In this document: one piece after another, positions 1 to 9,178 of the stretch
Numbering within the stretch: position 1 is the stretch's first letter
Layout: every line of letters starts with the position of its first letter
NCBI GenBank assembly: GCA_002452325.1
Contig: DKFG01000128.1
Coordinates: 197-26,476 of the forward strand
DNA length: 26,280 bases
Direction: 5' to 3'
DNA from: Geobacter sp. UBA6802
Lineage (GTDB): Bacteria; Desulfobacterota; Desulfuromonadia; Geobacterales; Pseudopelobacteraceae
Notes under the pieces: generated by a model
Seen by the model: the letters and a program-made list of their open reading frames with translations, nothing else
Told to the model about the DNA's origin: nothing
Database searches by the model: none
Program-made: the position numbers and the translations under genes

Positions 1-1529
1 CCTCCCACCTCCTTGGCCGGTTCCATCAGGGCATACAGTTCAATATCGGCCCGATCCGGAAACGGGGGAAAGATGCGGGGCAGCAGTGAGGCCTGGATAT
101 CAGTGGCCAGCTTCAGTTCGCTCTGAATCCGCTCTTTGGCTGCGGTGGTCTCGGTCAGCTGACGGATGTGGGCTGACAGGTCAGCCGCCATCCGGTTAAA
201 GGTATCCCCCAGCTGCTGGATCTCATCGCCGGTCGTGATCTGCAGCCGATGTTCCAGATTGCCGTTGCCGATAATCTCGGCCCCATCCTCCAGCTCCAGG
301 ATCGGCGCCGTGATCTTCTCGGCCACCCGCCGTGAAACCACGGTGACACCCGCCAGGATCAGCAGAAAGACCCCCACCAGCACGGCCAGCGAAACGCCGA
401 TGTGGCGATAGACCTGCTCCTGGGCAGCCTGGGTCTCGGTAATGATCGCCTGTTCAGTGGGACGGATCGGGGCATAGACCGCCTCCACCGGCAGGGCGAA
501 CAGCACCGACCAGCCGGTGGTGCTGATCGGGGCGTAAGCCACAAAACTGTCCTGCTTGTTCAGGATGCCGCGCATAATACCGGGGGTACCGGAGGCCAGG
601 CTCTTGTCCAGAAGCGGCATTGCCTGCTGATCGTCAAACGAGAAAAAGCTTTCGCTCTGTTTCTGTTTCCATTGGTCGCTGTTGGTATCCAGTCCCTCAC
701 GGGCCAGGATACGGCGGTCCTGAGAAACCAAGTAGGCCCGTCCCTGGTTGTTGATCCGCATCCTGATGATCCGGTCCTGAATGGTTGTCAGCGGCACATT
801 CAGGCCGATCACCGCCACGGCCTTGCCGTTCTTCACGACCGGGGCAGAGCAGTTGACCCGCAGGTTACGGGCAATCACCCCCACATATGGCTCACTCCAG
901 CCCAGGGTGCCGGTCTCCAGCGCCCGGTTGAACCAGTCCCGGGTACGGACATCATAGGCAGGGTCGATATTGGCCGACCAGGGAAAACGGCGAAACAGCC
1001 CTTGCGGAGTAGCCAGGTTACAATCGTTGATCACGGCATTGCTCTTCAAGACCGAGATCATAAAGTCATCCATGGAGGATGAGAGCTGCAGATCTGCTGC
1101 TATAGAGGCGGTGGTTACCCCTTTGGGGATCTGCCAGACCGAGGCAGCCCTGGGGTCAGACGGCTGTTCATGGATGGAGTAGGAACGTTTACGGGGGTAG
1201 ATGCCGGGCTGTTTCCAGAGCCGCTCAGCAATATCAACCAGCACCTTCAGATCGTTTTCCACATCGCGGAACTGGGTGTCAATCAGGGCAGCTTGGTCCA
1301 CGGTGGCCTTCAGCAGACCATCCTGACTCAGAGTTTCCAACGAGCCCTTGCTGATCTTCAGCAACTCCTGGCTCAGGCCCACGGTCCCTTTCAGTGATGA
1401 ACGCCCCAGGTTATCCATGCTCCAGAGCGAGACCAGGCCAAAGCAGACCAGCGACAGGGCTGCCGTGCCCAACAGGGCATAGAGGATGCGGGTTCTGATG
1501 GTGGCAGGACGAAAACGGGAGAAGGTCAT
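1..1529 (-). CDS. dCache-HAMP-SpoIIE (PP2C-type) sensor phosphatase, 3' end outside window
   Basis: I translated this frame by hand; it stays open from an ATG at 1529 to the window edge (about 509 residues). An N-terminal membrane segment (about residues 13-36) is followed by a large extracytoplasmic dCache-type sensor region, with FPWSANIDPAYDVRTRDWF and later VAYAPISTTGWSVLFALP typical of Cache sensors. A second membrane segment lies near residue 375, then a HAMP domain (APILELEDGAEII...GDEIQQLGDTFNRM). The last residues, ERIQSELKLATDIQASLLP and then EPAKEVGG, are the start of an RsbU/SpoIIE serine phosphatase. Such proteins sense a periplasmic ligand and dephosphorylate an anti-sigma-factor antagonist in partner switching. 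A GGAA stretch sits just upstream of the chosen start. The catalytic metal-binding residues lie beyond the window, so activity cannot be checked. Confidence 0.9.
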   Translation of the reverse strand, partial: MTFSRFRPATIRTRILYALLGTAALSLVCFGLVSLWSMDNLGRSSLKGTVGLSQELLKISKGSLETLSQDGLLKATVDQAALIDTQFRDVENDLKVLVDIAERLWKQPGIYPRKRSYSIHEQPSDPRAASVWQIPKGVTTASIAADLQLSSSMDDFMISVLKSNAVINDCNLATPQGLFRRFPWSANIDPAYDVRTRDWFNRALETGTLGWSEPYVGVIARNLRVNCSAPVVKNGKAVAVIGLNVPLTTIQDRIIRMRINNQGRAYLVSQDRRILAREGLDTNSDQWKQKQSESFFSFDDQQAMPLLDKSLASGTPGIMRGILNKQDSFVAYAPISTTGWSVLFALPVEAVYAPIRPTEQAIITETQAAQEQVYRHIGVSLAVLVGVFLLILAGVTVVSRRVAEKITAPILELEDGAEIIGNGNLEHRLQITTGDEIQQLGDTFNRMAADLSAHIRQLTETTAAKERIQSELKLATDIQASLLPRIFPPFPDRADIELYALMEPAKEVG

Positions 1530-1560
1530 GGGCAGTTCCTGTCTGTATGGGCCAACTGGC

Positions 1561-1905
1561 TCAATAGATCATCTCGGTTGGAGACACGATGGTAATACTG
1601 CCGCCGGAACAGCCTTTGGTGTGGAGGTTATTTTGGCCTGAACAGACGGTTTTAAGCTGGATCTGAGAACAGTAGTCGGCCTTCAGACGAACAGTCTGGC
1701 TGACGCTGTTCGGCGAGAGTGGCGATGTTGTAAAGGCGTTGGCGATCTGCTGGCCATTATTGAGAATCTTTATCTCAAGCGGATTACAGTACACAGCTTT
1801 CGTATTGTTGCCCACGGTAAACAGATATTCCTGTGCCACGCTCGTGTTTGCAGCAGTGAGAATGCAGCTGAGCAGGGTTATCGTCAGAAACTGTTTTGCG
1901 GTCAT
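1561..1905 (-). CDS. Small exported four-cysteine protein (TITWKN-like family)
   Basis: 114 residues. The start at 1905 is chosen because AAAGGAG lies six bases before it; an upstream ATG in the same frame lacks a ribosome site. Residues 1-24 form a Sec signal peptide ending SVAQ, and the mature protein begins EYLFTVGNN. It shares the layout of the proteins at 13476, 17071 and 23735: an early aromatic strand, a CNPLEIKI block, CSQIQLKTVC, and a final cysteine before SITIVSP. The four cysteines match the family positions. I recognise no named domain. It lies 31 bases downstream of nothing on its own strand except the GH3 gene ending at 1959, and upstream of the phosphatase gene. Role unknown; periplasmic or surface location inferred. 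Confidence 0.75.
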   Translation of the reverse strand: MTAKQFLTITLLSCILTAANTSVAQEYLFTVGNNTKAVYCNPLEIKILNNGQQIANAFTTSPLSPNSVSQTVRLKADYCSQIQLKTVCSGQNNLHTKGCSGGSITIVSPTEMIY

Positions 1906-1958
1906 CGCGATCTCCTTTAACGATCGTACATCATTCCAATCTGGCCAGCCGACAAACT

Positions 1959-3155
1959 TCATACGTAGAGCCGCTGCTTCAGCGCCATGATCCGGCGGTA
2001 TGACTGATCAATCCGCTGCTCGCTGATCCTGCCGCTGCGCACCAGCTCCATAACGTGGTTGATGGTGGTGGGGGTGATCTCCGGGTCATAGCTCAGGTTG
2101 TTGGAGACCAGAATGATATCCACCCCGGCCAGAATGCTACGCTCTACAATGGTCTTGTAGTCAAAGAACTGGGTCAGGCCCTGCATCTGCAGATCATCGG
2201 TCACCACCACGCCGTCAAACCCCAGCTGCTGGCGCAGCATGCCGTTGATAAAGGCTGGTGACAGGGTTGCAGGCAGGATGGGATCAATCCTGGTATTAAA
2301 GACGTGAGCGGTCATCACCATCCGGGCATTGCCCTCACTGATCAACCGTCGGTACGGCTCCAGCTCAATGGCTGACCAGGTATTGGTCACATCCACAAAG
2401 CCGAGATGTGAATCAACCGTGGCGCTGCCGTGGCCGGGAAAATGTTTGAAACAGCTGGCAACCCGGCTTCTGTCATGGGCCTCCACAAAGATCCGGGCAT
2501 GGTTGGTGACAACAGCAGGGTCGGCAGAAAAACTCCGTTCCAGTGCCCCGATGGCCGGACTCAGGGGATTGATGTTCAGATCCACCACCGGTGCAAAGTT
2601 CATGTTCAGGCCGTTTTCAGCCAGGGTGGCGCCGATGCTGTCGGCATACAGGCGGGTTATTGCCGGATTATTGAGGGTGCCCAGGTACTGGGCCGACACC
2701 GTGGGCGGAAAACCGTAACTTTCTTTGAGGCGTGCAACCTTACCCCCCTCCTGATCAACAGCGATAAAGAGCGGTGATGCCGACAGGGCGTGCAGTGAAG
2801 CAGTCAGAGCCTGCAGCTGCGCTGGCGAGACGATATTGCGTCCGTAAGTCTTGAGCAGGGCATCACGGTCAAACAGGATCACCCCGCCGATCCGGTACTC
2901 CTGGATATCGCGGTAGATGTAGTTGTTTTTTTCCAGGGTCAGTCCGCGAAAACCAACCATCAGCATCTGGGCGATCTTCTGCTCCAGCGGGATATCAGCA
3001 GTACCGGAACTGCCACAGCCGGCCATTAACGCAGGAAAGGCAGCTGCCGCTCCAACCAGGGCCGCCCCCTTCAGAAAGGTGCGGCGGCTGCAGGCGATAT
3101 GTCCCAGACGATGCTGTTCAAGAGCCTCGCCGGGCTGTGCCCTCTGCAATTCCAT
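1959..3155 (-). CDS. Tat-exported lipoprotein, GH3 beta-N-acetylhexosaminidase (NagZ-like)
   Basis: 398 residues from an ATG at 3155 with GGAGGGAG upstream; an earlier in-frame ATG at 3212 lacks a comparable site. The N-terminus carries a twin-arginine motif SRRTFLK (Arg24-25), a hydrophobic stretch and a lipobox MAGC (Cys47), so the protein should be exported folded and lipid-anchored. The GH3 catalytic domain shows AVDQEGG, KHFPGHG (237-243) followed by DSH, and TDDLQM, whose first Asp (about 320) is the expected nucleophile. GH3 enzymes of this type release N-acetylglucosamine from muropeptides. Classical NagZ is cytoplasmic, so export points to a periplasmic wall-remodelling or scavenging role. 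A close paralogue lies at 11726-12910. Confidence 0.92.
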   Translation of the reverse strand: MELQRAQPGEALEQHRLGHIACSRRTFLKGAALVGAAAAFPALMAGCGSSGTADIPLEQKIAQMLMVGFRGLTLEKNNYIYRDIQEYRIGGVILFDRDALLKTYGRNIVSPAQLQALTASLHALSASPLFIAVDQEGGKVARLKESYGFPPTVSAQYLGTLNNPAITRLYADSIGATLAENGLNMNFAPVVDLNINPLSPAIGALERSFSADPAVVTNHARIFVEAHDRSRVASCFKHFPGHGSATVDSHLGFVDVTNTWSAIELEPYRRLISEGNARMVMTAHVFNTRIDPILPATLSPAFINGMLRQQLGFDGVVVTDDLQMQGLTQFFDYKTIVERSILAGVDIILVSNNLSYDPEITPTTINHVMELVRSGRISEQRIDQSYRRIMALKQRLYV

Positions 3156-3178
3156 GCTGTTCTCCCTCCGTAATCCGA

Positions 3179-3460
3179 CTATCGTGTCAGTGAGCCGGTC
3201 CAGCAAAACCATCCGGTTGCCTGATCGTATGCCTTGCCGATGCTATTCAGTCTGGTGATCAGTCCCAGGGTAACCAAGTGGTATTTGAGTTGCGCGTCGC
3301 CCACAGATTTGATCTGCAGGAAGTTGCCTCCCATGCCGGAGCCCCCGCACTCTTTGCCGGTTGTCATGCCGATGCACATGCAGGTGGCATCGGCATGTGC
3401 TGTAACAGTTGTTGTTAAAGTGGCTACAAAAAGCAAACAGCTGATGATATTCCTTTTCAT
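3179..3460 (-). CDS. Small exported cysteine-containing protein
   Basis: 93 residues. TAAGGAG precedes the ATG at 3460. Residues 1-23 form a signal peptide ending AHA. The mature part starts DATCMCIGMTTGKECGGSG and ends with a Trp-Phe-Cys-Trp segment, giving four cysteines that could form disulfides in the periplasm. I recognise no family. The gene ends 23 bases before the GH3 start at 3155, so the two are probably co-transcribed. Confidence 0.7.
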   Translation of the reverse strand: MKRNIISCLLFVATLTTTVTAHADATCMCIGMTTGKECGGSGMGGNFLQIKSVGDAQLKYHLVTLGLITRLNSIGKAYDQATGWFCWTGSLTR

Positions 3461-3805
3461 GATGTCTCTCCTTACGGTTCATTCAGGTTGCAAGTTTACG
3501 GTGATTTCAGGCAGCAGCTCAAACTCCCTGTTTTTGAGCTTCAGGTCCCAGTGCCCCTGTTTCAAAAAAGCACGGTAACCACATAGTATCGTCGGCGTCA
3601 TCAGGCCAGGCCGACATCATTGCCTCCACGGAGCGGACTAATGACGTCGTGTCCAACAGGTTGCGCAAAGTCGGTATGCCGACAGCCCCAGGCACTGGTA
3701 GGGCTACTGCTGATTGAGATCGCCTTGCCGGCGTAATCAGCCAACAGCAGAGCAGCATCAGTAATCGTGACACAGACAGTTCTGCTTTCCAAAGTGTACT
3801 TTGAT
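3461..3805. other. 345-base gap, no convincing gene
   Basis: The stretch between the small exported gene and the CPBP protease gene holds an inverted repeat at 3516-3540 and a weak minus-strand reading frame at 3601-3792 (63 residues, no signal peptide, no clear ribosome site, no recognised domain). A longer overlapping frame runs into the protease gene and is rejected. It may be decayed coding sequence, but nothing identifies the ancestor. Confidence 0.4.
3516..3540. terminator. Inverted repeat, possible terminator
   Basis: Arms AGCTCAAA (3516-3523) and TTTGAGCT (3533-3540) pair perfectly over eight bases around a nine-base loop. It lies downstream of the protease gene (ends 3806) and upstream of the small exported gene (starts 3460). 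There is no clear T-run after it in the minus direction, so termination is only possible. Confidence 0.35.
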
Positions 3806-4228
3806 TCACCTCATCCCTGCGGATACGGTTCCCGCAACCAACAGCCAACAGAGGTTAAACCAGCTGTGCAGTGCGATACAGAGCAGCACCTGGCCGGTGT
3901 GTTCAAACAACCGCCCCAGCACCAGGGCCGGCAGCAGCACCAGCAGCGAATGTACCCCTTGAAACGGCAAGTGCGCCAGCACAAAAACACACCCGACTAT
4001 CCACGCAGGCAGGCTAAACTGTAAAAGACGCCTGCTGCCCCAACTGAACCGCAAAAGCCGCTCCTGCAGCCCCCGCCTGAAGAGCAGTTCCTCCCAGATC
4101 GGGGCTGCCAGCAGCAGGTACCAGAGTGGGGCTGCCGGTGTCTGCGTCAATACCCCGCTCTGCACACCGGCAACAGCCACGAGAGGCGCTGCCATGACAA
4201 CCAGCAGCGCCTCCTGCCGAACGGTCAC
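3806..4228 (-). CDS. CPBP-family intramembrane glutamic protease (CTERM-sorting type)
   Basis: 140 residues, starting at GTG 4228 inside the stop of the upstream gene (GTGA overlap), so translation is coupled. The protein is almost wholly hydrophobic. It has the CPBP/Abi hallmarks: EELLFRRGLQERLL (paired glutamates), VLAHLPFQG with a buried His, and ALHSWFNL with a second His. It is short for the family, like the dedicated proteases that process Cys-containing C-terminal sorting tails (JDVT-, Synerg- and MYXO-CTERM systems). Its partner next door ends in just such a tail, so it most likely cleaves that protein at the membrane. The exact subfamily was not tested. Confidence 0.85.
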   Translation of the reverse strand: MTVRQEALLVVMAAPLVAVAGVQSGVLTQTPAAPLWYLLLAAPIWEELLFRRGLQERLLRFSWGSRRLLQFSLPAWIVGCVFVLAHLPFQGVHSLLVLLPALVLGRLFEHTGQVLLCIALHSWFNLCWLLVAGTVSAGMR

Positions 4229-6570
4229 ACCTGCTGCCGCTGTCTGCGGCGTGGCACCAGCAGGTAGAGCAATGGGAAGACCAGGGCCATTACCAGCAGC
4301 AGGTCGCGGGAGTCACCGCTACCCACGGCACAGCCACCGCCATCACTATTCGTAGGAGCCGGACTCACGGCTGCTACGGCAAAGGTTGCTTCATCCATCC
4401 GCTGGAACGGGCCGGTTGCCTCATCAGGAGCAGCAGCCTTGCGGGGGTTGAAGAGCGTCCCGCGGTCCGAAGCAACAGCATTGCCGTTGTTGTCGTCGGC
4501 AACGACCTCAAAGGTGTATTCGCCAGGTGACAGGTCGTTCAGGGCCAGGGTATAGATACCGTCATTGGGGCGTAGGTCACCGTTTTTGCCGTCATCGGTA
4601 AGGACACGTCCGGCGTGGATCTTTTTGCCGCTTTCATCGTAAATATCGGCTCGCACCTTGGCCTGCAGCACCGGCCGATCCAGCCTGAGCGCTACCTCCA
4701 ACAGGTTGCCGGATATCGGTCGCTGCAGCACGTCCATCTGCAACAACAAGGGTGAGACACCGGCTGCCAGCATACCGAGATCGTTACTGACCGCCTCTTT
4801 GGCAGTCAATACCGCGGTCCAGGCGCCGTAAGCGCCTGCATACTGATCCGGGTCAAGCATCCAGAGCCAGCCGCCGTTCTCGGTATCTGCCTCCATTATT
4901 ACACCGGTTGTGGCGGAGGTAATAGTCTTGCCGCTTGGGTCAACCAGACTGGGGGTCAGCCGGGCCATCTCATCCGGTGAGACCTCCATGATGATCATCG
5001 GCAGGGGATCATATCCTCCCACCACAAAGCGCATCTCAAGCCGCTGCCCGGCAGCAAGCCGGGAAACATCAGTACTGTTGAGTACGGCCAGGCCAAGCCC
5101 CTCGCTCTCATTGGCTGCGGTAAACAGTTCAGTGGCCAGTTCACCGCTTGAGTTGATGGTACTGAAACTGCCACCGGTCTCGCGGCCTAACTGGCTTAAG
5201 TAGATCTGATCGCCCGCTTGAACCGACGACTTGATCGGCTTTGGCTCTGGACGGACCGAAGACTTGGCTGCGGCAGCGCCTGTCTGGGGCGCCAGAAAGA
5301 ACACCCGTGCTGCCACATTAAGCTGTTTCAGTTCGTCAATCAGCGAGGCCGATACCGTTGGGTTCGCAGCGGTAAGCAGATAGAGATTGGTAACCTGATT
5401 GTACTGAAGCGTCGACCGGTAGGCCCGTACCTGGCTGAGCGCCGCAACCAGGGCTGCCTCCAGTGAAACTGTTGCCGTCTGCTGCACCTGTCCGGCCTGG
5501 TTCGCCAAAGCGGTGCGATTTGCTTCCGAGACCAGTGCCCGTGCCAGGCCGGTGCTGCTGCCACTTTGCACCTGCAGGTAGCCGCCTGCCGGCAGGTTGC
5601 GGGCAAGGTTCGCGGCGCCGTTGCGGGCCTCATCCCAGCGACTGGCCGGAATGGCACTGTCCAAAAGCACCAGGTTCAGGACCGGTGCATCGACCCAGAC
5701 GATATTGAGGGCATCATCGTAGCCGGACAGGTTGCCGCTTTTGGGGGCCTTGAGATCAGCTGAGCTAGCCACCCGCTTACCTATAAAGGCCTCAAACTGC
5801 TTGCGATTGTAGCGACGGGCATACTCAGGGTCAGTTGAAGGAGCTGAACTTAAGGTCTCCCAGATACTCTTTTGATACGCACGGTATTGAGCGGTATTGC
5901 GTTTGCTGGCCGCCCCGGAATACCCCCCCTCATGAGAAAACCAGTTGGGGTATTCCCAATGCTGATTCATGATGGAGGGCTGGGTGCCGTCATCATCAGT
6001 GGCCGGGTCATCAAGCCACCCCTTTTGCAGCAGCTCAGCAATGGTGTAGGCATCCTTACCCGGCTGCTCGCGGTATTCATCAAATATGCCGTAGAGATAA
6101 TGCCCCATCTCATGGGCCATCACCGGTCCGGGATAGTCATCCGTCTCGGTTGTGGTCTCATAGACATACATGGTGATCTGCTGGTTCGGCACCTGCCAGG
6201 CCGCAACGCTGGCGCTGGACCGTCCTGCCTTGGTGCCGACATAGCGGATATCAGCCGTTGTCCAGGCCTTGCGGTTGGTGTGGATGTAGATATTGCGCAG
6301 TCGGTGCAGTCCATTGGTCATACCGAACAATGAGGCGGCAAAGCTGCGCACTGCCGCCTCGGTTTCGGCGATGGTCATCCCCCGCGGGGTGACATTCAGA
6401 TTCACCTTGGTCGGGTCCCAATCCAGCGAGATGGTCAGATCAATATCACTGATCCCGGTGGTGCGGTTGTGCTGCAGCGTACTCAACGGGTTCAGCGCCG
6501 CAGATACGGGCAAGCCAGTGCTGAACAACAACAGAAAGATGCTCAGGATGGCGATTATGCGATTCTTCAT
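4225..6570 (-). CDS. CLCA-like HExxH metalloprotease with VWA-like region and Cys-type C-terminal sorting tail
   Basis: 781 residues; AAAGGAG precedes the ATG at 6570. A signal peptide covers residues 1-25. HEMGHYLYGIFDEY (153-166) matches the zinc-protease motif of CLCA proteins, HExxH followed by an FDEY turn. A degenerate von Willebrand A-like region follows (about 285-425; the metal-site motif is reduced to DSAIPAS). Near the C-terminus is a beta-sandwich of the bacterial CLCA type (choice-of-anchor X-like), with GDLRPNDGIYTLAL. The end is tripartite: a GGGCAVGSG linker, a hydrophobic helix, and PRRRQRQ. That is a C-terminal sorting signal with a Cys for processing or lipidation. The overlapping CPBP protease gene supports this. 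Probably a surface-anchored self-cleaving or adhesive protease. Confidence 0.88.
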   Translation of the reverse strand: MKNRIIAILSIFLLLFSTGLPVSAALNPLSTLQHNRTTGISDIDLTISLDWDPTKVNLNVTPRGMTIAETEAAVRSFAASLFGMTNGLHRLRNIYIHTNRKAWTTADIRYVGTKAGRSSASVAAWQVPNQQITMYVYETTTETDDYPGPVMAHEMGHYLYGIFDEYREQPGKDAYTIAELLQKGWLDDPATDDDGTQPSIMNQHWEYPNWFSHEGGYSGAASKRNTAQYRAYQKSIWETLSSAPSTDPEYARRYNRKQFEAFIGKRVASSADLKAPKSGNLSGYDDALNIVWVDAPVLNLVLLDSAIPASRWDEARNGAANLARNLPAGGYLQVQSGSSTGLARALVSEANRTALANQAGQVQQTATVSLEAALVAALSQVRAYRSTLQYNQVTNLYLLTAANPTVSASLIDELKQLNVAARVFFLAPQTGAAAAKSSVRPEPKPIKSSVQAGDQIYLSQLGRETGGSFSTINSSGELATELFTAANESEGLGLAVLNSTDVSRLAAGQRLEMRFVVGGYDPLPMIIMEVSPDEMARLTPSLVDPSGKTITSATTGVIMEADTENGGWLWMLDPDQYAGAYGAWTAVLTAKEAVSNDLGMLAAGVSPLLLQMDVLQRPISGNLLEVALRLDRPVLQAKVRADIYDESGKKIHAGRVLTDDGKNGDLRPNDGIYTLALNDLSPGEYTFEVVADDNNGNAVASDRGTLFNPRKAAAPDEATGPFQRMDEATFAVAAVSPAPTNSDGGGCAVGSGDSRDLLLVMALVFPLLYLLVPRRRQRQQV

Positions 6571-6603
6571 GATTGCGGCTCCTTTGGACTCAACGGTAAA
6601 CTG

Positions 6604-6807
6604 CTAGCTGTTACTTGTCAGGGAACCGTTGCTGTGAAAGGTCATGGAACCCTGAGGGTAACCGGAACTGACCATTGTTTTGTTGACAACCATCTTACCC
6701 TTAAACTTCGGGTTAGACTCAGGCAGTGTTACCGAGAAGGCCGGTACTGCAGCGAAGAATGTTATACAGAAGAGGGCGATCATACTGATGCGTGCTGTTG
6801 TACTCAT
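6604..6807 (-). CDS. Small exported protein, 67 residues
   Basis: GAAAGGAAAC precedes the ATG at 6807. Residues 1-24 form a signal peptide ending AFS. The mature 43-residue part (VTLPESNPKFKGKMVVNKTM...) has no cysteines and ends in a Ser/Asn-rich tail. No family recognised. It ends 33 bases before the CLCA-like gene and is probably in its operon. Confidence 0.65.
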   Translation of the reverse strand: MSTTARISMIALFCITFFAAVPAFSVTLPESNPKFKGKMVVNKTMVSSGYPQGSMTFHSNGSLTSNS

Positions 6808-6980
6808 GGTTTGTTTCCTTTCGTGGGGCTGTCTTACCGGTTTTTGCTCCAGCTTGAACTATTGCAACAGGGTGAACCCACCAACGGCTTTCCTGCTGAT
6901 TCCTGCTGATCCTTGATAGTGTAGCAGGCCCAGTCAACCGTTTTTTAAAGGACTGTTAAACAAATGATGCAGTGTTCTTC

Positions 6981-7018
6981 AGTCATGGTACCCATGCAAG
7001 GGCGTGGGTACCATGACT
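6981..7018. terminator. 14-bp perfect inverted repeat after the clostripain gene
   Basis: Arms AGTCATGGTACCCA (6981-6994) and TGGGTACCATGACT (7005-7018) are exact complements around a ten-base loop. The hairpin starts ten bases past the stop of the clostripain gene. It lacks a clear T-run, so it may be a terminator, an mRNA-stabilising hairpin or an operator for the genes at 6807 and below. Confidence 0.55.
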
Positions 7019-7027
7019 AGTATCCGC

Positions 7028-9025
7028 TTACTTGAGGGCGCTCCAGAACCCTTTGCGCAGGAATACGGGACTCTGTTTCGTCAACACAGTTGCCTTGGTT
7101 GCCGCTGCCCCAACCGTAAAGGCCACCGCTTGGGATGACTCAACGTTGCCGGCCAGATCGCGCACCTGAAAGCCAAGCTGATAATTACCAGCTGGAATGG
7201 GTATCCGGCTGAAGGTCAGGGCTGCATCCTTCAGCTCAAATTCCTGTTCTTTCACATAGGTGATGGTTTCCGGCACCGTTGCCGTATCTACCACTTGAAA
7301 TACCGGAGCGATAAGGTCTCCCGTGTTGATATACACGGTTACACGGCTCGCCGTACCGTCTTCCTGGATCCCCTCCCAAGCCGATCTGATCTCGCCCGTG
7401 TTGTTTTTGGGATCGTACAGCACGGTAAGGTTTACCGGCCTGTCTGCACCTGGTACGCTCCCTTTGGCACGATAGTAGACCGGGATATTTATGACGTAGC
7501 GCCCATCTCTCAATACTGATTCAAAAAAGATCGAAACCGGTTCGCCTTCCAGCGCAAACCAGGTGTTGTTGCGGGTGTAGTTCAACGTATAGGTGTCTGC
7601 TCCGGTCGGACTGCTCTCGGCGATATCCATTCCCAGCAGCATATAACTATCCGGTGATTCTGGGGAAGGTGCAATTACCACAGCATACTTCTCTGCAATG
7701 GCAAAGGGGCTGGCAAGCACAGCCTGCACCACGGTTCCGGCCTGTGTGGGCGGCGCAAACGCAAATCCGGTGCCGGGAGGATTTTCAAGCGGAAACTGTA
7801 CAAACCAGCTCAAGGCTTCATAGTAGTGCAGATTGAAAGGGGTTTTGGCATAGGTCAGCATATCCTGTTTTGCATCCTCAAAGTTATGAAAGGGGAAGAA
7901 GATTGACAGACCCGTTGATGCCTCATGGGCAACGCTGACTCTGTTGTAGCGTACAGCCTTTCCGATAATGGCCTGCAGCGCTGCTGCAGGTGCGTGCCAC
8001 GAGGTGTCGGCCACACCGCCCAGAAGCTGGGCAAAATGTCCGATATCAACCTGGTTCGTAAAATTTCTGTTGATATAGTCCGCCCCGTATTCGTCAGCCT
8101 GGCTGCGTACCCCTGCTATCAGATTCCAGGCAGACCGTCCTGCCTGTTCAACACTTGTGCTGATGGTCTCGGAAAGCTGTACAATGGCGGTCAGCAGGCC
8201 GCCTATTTGAGAGAGGTCGGTGACCGAGATGGTATAGCTGTAGGATTCTTTTTCTGCTTTTGCTGAATATGCATCGGCAATGGCCGTGCCTATGGCAAGG
8301 CCATCGGCAGCAGCATTATGGGCAATGGCGTTAAGGAACGGGGTGTAATTCCAGCCTGATCCCGGCTCAAGCTCTTCAGATGCAACCAGATACTTTGCGT
8401 ACGGCTCCAGATAGTAGGCAATCTCAGCGGTTGCCATCAGGCAGGCATCAAAACCGATCAGCTCGAACTTCTTGCCGGTAACAGCCACGGCATCCTTGAT
8501 CGCCTGCTGGAGTTCAGAAACAGAGAGGTTACCGGCCTTGGTTGTTACATCTCCGTCGCCACTGTAACCACCATACCCGCCGTTTGTCCCGCCGCCATGA
8601 TCCCAGAAGACCAGTACGTACTTGTCTGCCGGGAAGGTAGTCTGTCCCCATTTGATAAAATCGGTCAGGGCTGCGGTAGTGCCCATGTCCTGAACACCCA
8701 GATCAGCCAACTCGATCAGCTTGCCGTCCTTGATCTGGTGGCGCTTGACGGTTTTCCAGCTTGTTACCGGATCGGTGGCCACCGACTTATTCGCCGCACC
8801 GGTGGTCAGCACAACGTTCAGGTGCTCTGCAGATGAGGCAGCCAGCATCTCGTTGATGTTGGCGGTTGCCTGTGCATCTTCGGCCTCCAGATTGGTCCCT
8901 TCAATGTACACCAGCACCGTTGTCTTGGCTGCTGGTGCAGGCGGCGTGCCGTCTCCACCGCCGCAGGCGGCAAGCATGAACAGCATCGCAGAAATCAATA
9001 AATAACAGGTCGTTTTCTTCAACAT
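7028..9025 (-). CDS. Clostripain-family (C11) cysteine peptidase lipoprotein
   Basis: 665 residues; AAAGGAG lies five bases before the ATG at 9025. A lipoprotein signal ends in LAAC (Cys21), followed by a short flexible linker. The C11 peptidase domain (about 35-380) carries the catalytic pair: His143 in VLVFWDHGGG and Cys195 in IGFDACLMA. Clostripains cleave after basic residues, usually after autoprocessing. The C-terminal third looks like beta-sandwich, with an Ig-like end containing IPAGNYQLGFQVRDLAGN. It should sit lipid-anchored in the periplasm or on the surface. Upstream is the tandem binding lipoprotein (9179-11653), 153 bases away; no shared substrate is evident. Confidence 0.9.
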   Translation of the reverse strand: MLKKTTCYLLISAMLFMLAACGGGDGTPPAPAAKTTVLVYIEGTNLEAEDAQATANINEMLAASSAEHLNVVLTTGAANKSVATDPVTSWKTVKRHQIKDGKLIELADLGVQDMGTTAALTDFIKWGQTTFPADKYVLVFWDHGGGTNGGYGGYSGDGDVTTKAGNLSVSELQQAIKDAVAVTGKKFELIGFDACLMATAEIAYYLEPYAKYLVASEELEPGSGWNYTPFLNAIAHNAAADGLAIGTAIADAYSAKAEKESYSYTISVTDLSQIGGLLTAIVQLSETISTSVEQAGRSAWNLIAGVRSQADEYGADYINRNFTNQVDIGHFAQLLGGVADTSWHAPAAALQAIIGKAVRYNRVSVAHEASTGLSIFFPFHNFEDAKQDMLTYAKTPFNLHYYEALSWFVQFPLENPPGTGFAFAPPTQAGTVVQAVLASPFAIAEKYAVVIAPSPESPDSYMLLGMDIAESSPTGADTYTLNYTRNNTWFALEGEPVSIFFESVLRDGRYVINIPVYYRAKGSVPGADRPVNLTVLYDPKNNTGEIRSAWEGIQEDGTASRVTVYINTGDLIAPVFQVVDTATVPETITYVKEQEFELKDAALTFSRIPIPAGNYQLGFQVRDLAGNVESSQAVAFTVGAAATKATVLTKQSPVFLRKGFWSALK

Positions 9026-9178
9026 GTCATCTCCTTTATGAATTCGTTGGTAACAACTTCAAGCCCTATACGCGGCTTCTTGCAGCAGTGGCTGGCAGTG
9101 ACGGTTGTCAGGCCGGGGATAACGCTATACGTCTGATCGTTCATATTGAGTATGCACCTTGCGCGACATGTTTTGCTC

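Noticed and set aside
402..1082. Long plus-strand reading frame (226 codons)
   Set aside because: It is antisense to the dCache-HAMP-SpoIIE gene, whose domains are clear; the frame is a by-product of GC-rich coding sequence.
3519..3848. 109-codon minus-strand frame
   Set aside because: Its start lies inside the CPBP protease gene, it has no ribosome site and its composition is not protein-like.
6880..6915. Short TCCTGCTGAT tandem repeat
   Set aside because: Only two ten-base units; no sign of function.
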